Shown piece after piece: positions 43,197 to 43,498 of a stretch of DNA of 43,498 nucleotides. Under the pieces are notes generated by a model. The model had not been told where the DNA came from and searched no databases. It worked only from the letters and a program-made list of their open reading frames with translations. The stretch is from positions 1-43,498 of the forward strand of contig CAJMRM010000020.1 of NCBI GenBank assembly GCA_905215775.1, written 5' to 3'. This stretch comes from an uncultured bacterium. Its GTDB lineage: Bacteria; Bacillota; Clostridia; Lachnospirales; Lachnospiraceae. The first letter of the stretch is position 1. Each line of letters begins with the position of its first letter. The position numbers were made by a program, and so were the translations under genes.

Positions 43197-43308
43197 TTAA
43201 GCTACCATAATTTGAAAAATTCTTTCCGTCAGGTTCATCTGACTGTCCACATACTTTTCAAATTGCTCACGTTTAATACGAGCACGATTACCATTCCATC
43301 TGAAAGAA
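43197..43308 (-). pseudogene. Excisionase-like 3' fragment
   Basis: About 36 C-terminal residues (RWNGNRARIKREQFEKYVDSQM and a short tail) look like the end of a small excisionase/helix-turn-helix protein of the Tn916 type, whose C-terminus has a KRKxFExFxD pattern. It lies directly upstream of the integrase remnant in the same orientation, the expected xis-int order. The 5' half is missing: sequence beyond about 43308 is unrelated and codes on the other strand. Confidence 0.5.
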
Positions 43309-43498
43309 TTGAAAGACAGCGGCGAAGAAATCACCCCGAAGGCATGGCGGCGGGAGATCGACCAGCTGGCCGCCGGAAAGAAGACGGACACGCTTGCCAT
43401 GAAATCCATGCGGGAGGATTTGAAAGCAGTGGAACGGCTCCGCAAAACCGCCGTACAGGTTTCCCCATACGGCGGCAGACTGTTTATTTGCCGAACAA
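43303..43498 (+). pseudogene. Unidentified coding fragment, open to window end (mobile-element accessory?)
   Basis: A plus-strand frame (KELKDSGEEITPKAW..., LAMKSMREDLKAVERLRKT) runs open to the window edge. Composition and charged helical character look like genuine coding sequence, possibly the C-terminal coiled part of a relaxase or other transfer protein, but I do not firmly recognise it. It has no start at its left end and joins the excisionase fragment within a few bases, head-to-tail opposite. Hence it is a rearranged fragment, or a gene whose body was lost. Confidence 0.35.

Noticed and set aside
43197..43445. 82-codon minus-strand frame as one intact small gene
   Set aside because: Only its last 36 residues look like an excisionase end; the N-terminal half is antisense to a better plus-strand coding frame, so it is a chimera.
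1..43498. CRISPR arrays, tRNA or rRNA genes, complete insertion sequences, biosynthetic or defence clusters
   Set aside because: No regularly spaced repeats, cloverleaf-like segments, transposase frames or defence-type gene sets were seen on either strand.

Overview
The window reads as chromosomal DNA of a fairly GC-rich, endospore-forming Firmicute of class Clostridia, most likely family Lachnospiraceae. The basis is the gene set and order (uvrC-hprK-murB-rapZ-whiA-HPr/Crh, dnaE-pfkA), AGGAGG-type ribosome binding sites, a spore-type amidase and low-GC-Firmicute promoters. The species call is inference. The region is dense and mostly made of ordinary core and transport genes. I found no tRNA, rRNA, CRISPR array or complete mobile element, and no clearly new multi-gene system.

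Layout. (1) 1-4958: a TRAP transporter (dctP-dctQ-dctM, the last cut by the window edge) behind a zinc-dependent polyol/sugar-acid dehydrogenase, all on the minus strand, with a divergent GntR/FCD regulator. The shared 294-bp control region holds a consensus promoter for the catabolic operon, a second promoter for the regulator, and a related palindromic operator just downstream of each -10 box. (2) 5060-7750: three translationally overlapping minus-strand genes, a HAD phosphatase carrying an extra C-terminal domain, a choline-binding-repeat protein and dusB. (3) 7820-9406: a cytidylate-kinase-like protein followed by a G/C-tract hairpin, then a signal-less Amidase_3-SPOR protein resembling the mother-cell lytic enzyme CwlC, with a sigma-K-like -10 element. 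(4) 9651-18015: an AroM-family gene converging on a Dpp/Opp operon (binding protein, S9 peptidase, DppB, C, D, F), apparently a peptide uptake and hydrolysis unit. (5) 18108-32086: a 14-kb run of minus-strand genes: glycoside-hydrolase-like lipoprotein, DUF1653 protein, uvrC, hprK, murB, rapZ, whiA, Crh-like HPr, dnaE, pfkA, SmtB/ArsR sensor, dapF, Lrp/AsnC. It links cell-envelope precursor synthesis, carbon signalling (HprK and Crh), glycolysis and replication/repair. (6) 32274-36444: plus-strand DUF1846 protein, M20 metallohydrolase and NCS2 purine permease. (7) 36585-42110: sbcC, sbcD and a low-molecular-weight protein tyrosine phosphatase. (8) 42111-43498: AT-richer, decayed end of a Tn916-like integrative element: an integrase with an in-frame TAG, an internal deletion and a lost catalytic C-terminus, an excisionase-like 3' fragment, and an oppositely oriented foreign coding fragment fused to it.

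The points most worth following are the twin operators of the TRAP locus, the Crh-like protein with Glu at position 15, the HAD fusion, the sigma-K-like promoter of the CwlC-like amidase, the SmtB-type metal sensor inside the pfkA-dapF operon, and the scrambled integrative-element remnant.
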